NCBI GenBank assembly: GCA_011391285.1 | Contig: JAABQU010000015.1 | Span: 1 to 7,071 of the forward strand | Direction of reading: 5' to 3' | DNA length: 7,071 nucleotides | From: Thiobacillus sp. | GTDB taxonomy: Bacteria; Pseudomonadota; Gammaproteobacteria; Burkholderiales; Thiobacillaceae | Shown: one piece after another, positions 5,918-7,071 of the stretch | How positions within the stretch are numbered: position 1 is the first letter of the stretch | How the letters are laid out: each line of letters opens with the position of its first letter | Notes under the pieces: generated by a model | The model's database searches: none | Seen by the model: the letters and a program-made list of their open reading frames with translations, nothing else | Told to the model about the DNA's origin: nothing | Position numbers and translations under genes: made by a program

Positions 5918-7071
<1,154 letters not shown>

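Overview
The window looks like ordinary chromosome from a GC-rich respiratory proteobacterium. Codon use, the gene families and a perfect FNR-type operator fit a facultatively anaerobic betaproteobacterium, perhaps of the Rhodocyclales. That placement is an inference from general character, not from a database match. I see no tRNA, rRNA, CRISPR array, insertion sequence or phage gene.

Layout from left to right. Positions 1-950 (+ strand) hold the 3' part of a YgjP/SprT-like zinc metallopeptidase gene, followed 12 bases later by gloA (nickel-type glyoxalase I). Positions 963-4551 (- strand, so read right to left) hold a tight four-gene operon. It encodes a Tat-exported periplasmic protein with four [4Fe-4S] clusters (DsrO/PsrB/NrfC type), a ten-helix NrfD/DsrP-type quinol-interacting membrane subunit, a Sec-exported multiheme cytochrome c with three CXXCH sites and one CX3CH site, and a 142-residue protein I do not recognise. 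Positions 4552-4951 are a 400-base non-coding region with a perfect FNR box (TTGAT-N4-ATCAA) that fits as the operon's promoter control. Positions 4952-5809 (- strand) encode an exported TlpA-like thioredoxin-fold protein with an extra N-terminal domain. Positions 5918-7071 (- strand) are the 3' part of clpB, cut by the window edge.

How it works together. The Fe-S, NrfD and cytochrome genes form a membrane module expected to pass electrons between the quinone pool and periplasmic redox carriers, resembling the J-O-P half of DsrMKJOP or Geobacter Cbc-type complexes. No molybdopterin or other catalytic subunit is encoded next to it, so this is an orphan quinone/cytochrome c oxidoreductase. The FNR box suggests it is switched by oxygen availability. 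The co-encoded 142-residue protein, whose start overlaps the cytochrome stop by one base, is the least explained part and the best candidate for something undescribed. The flanking genes (protease, gloA, tlpA, clpB) look like general protein-quality and stress functions, with no clear link to the redox module.
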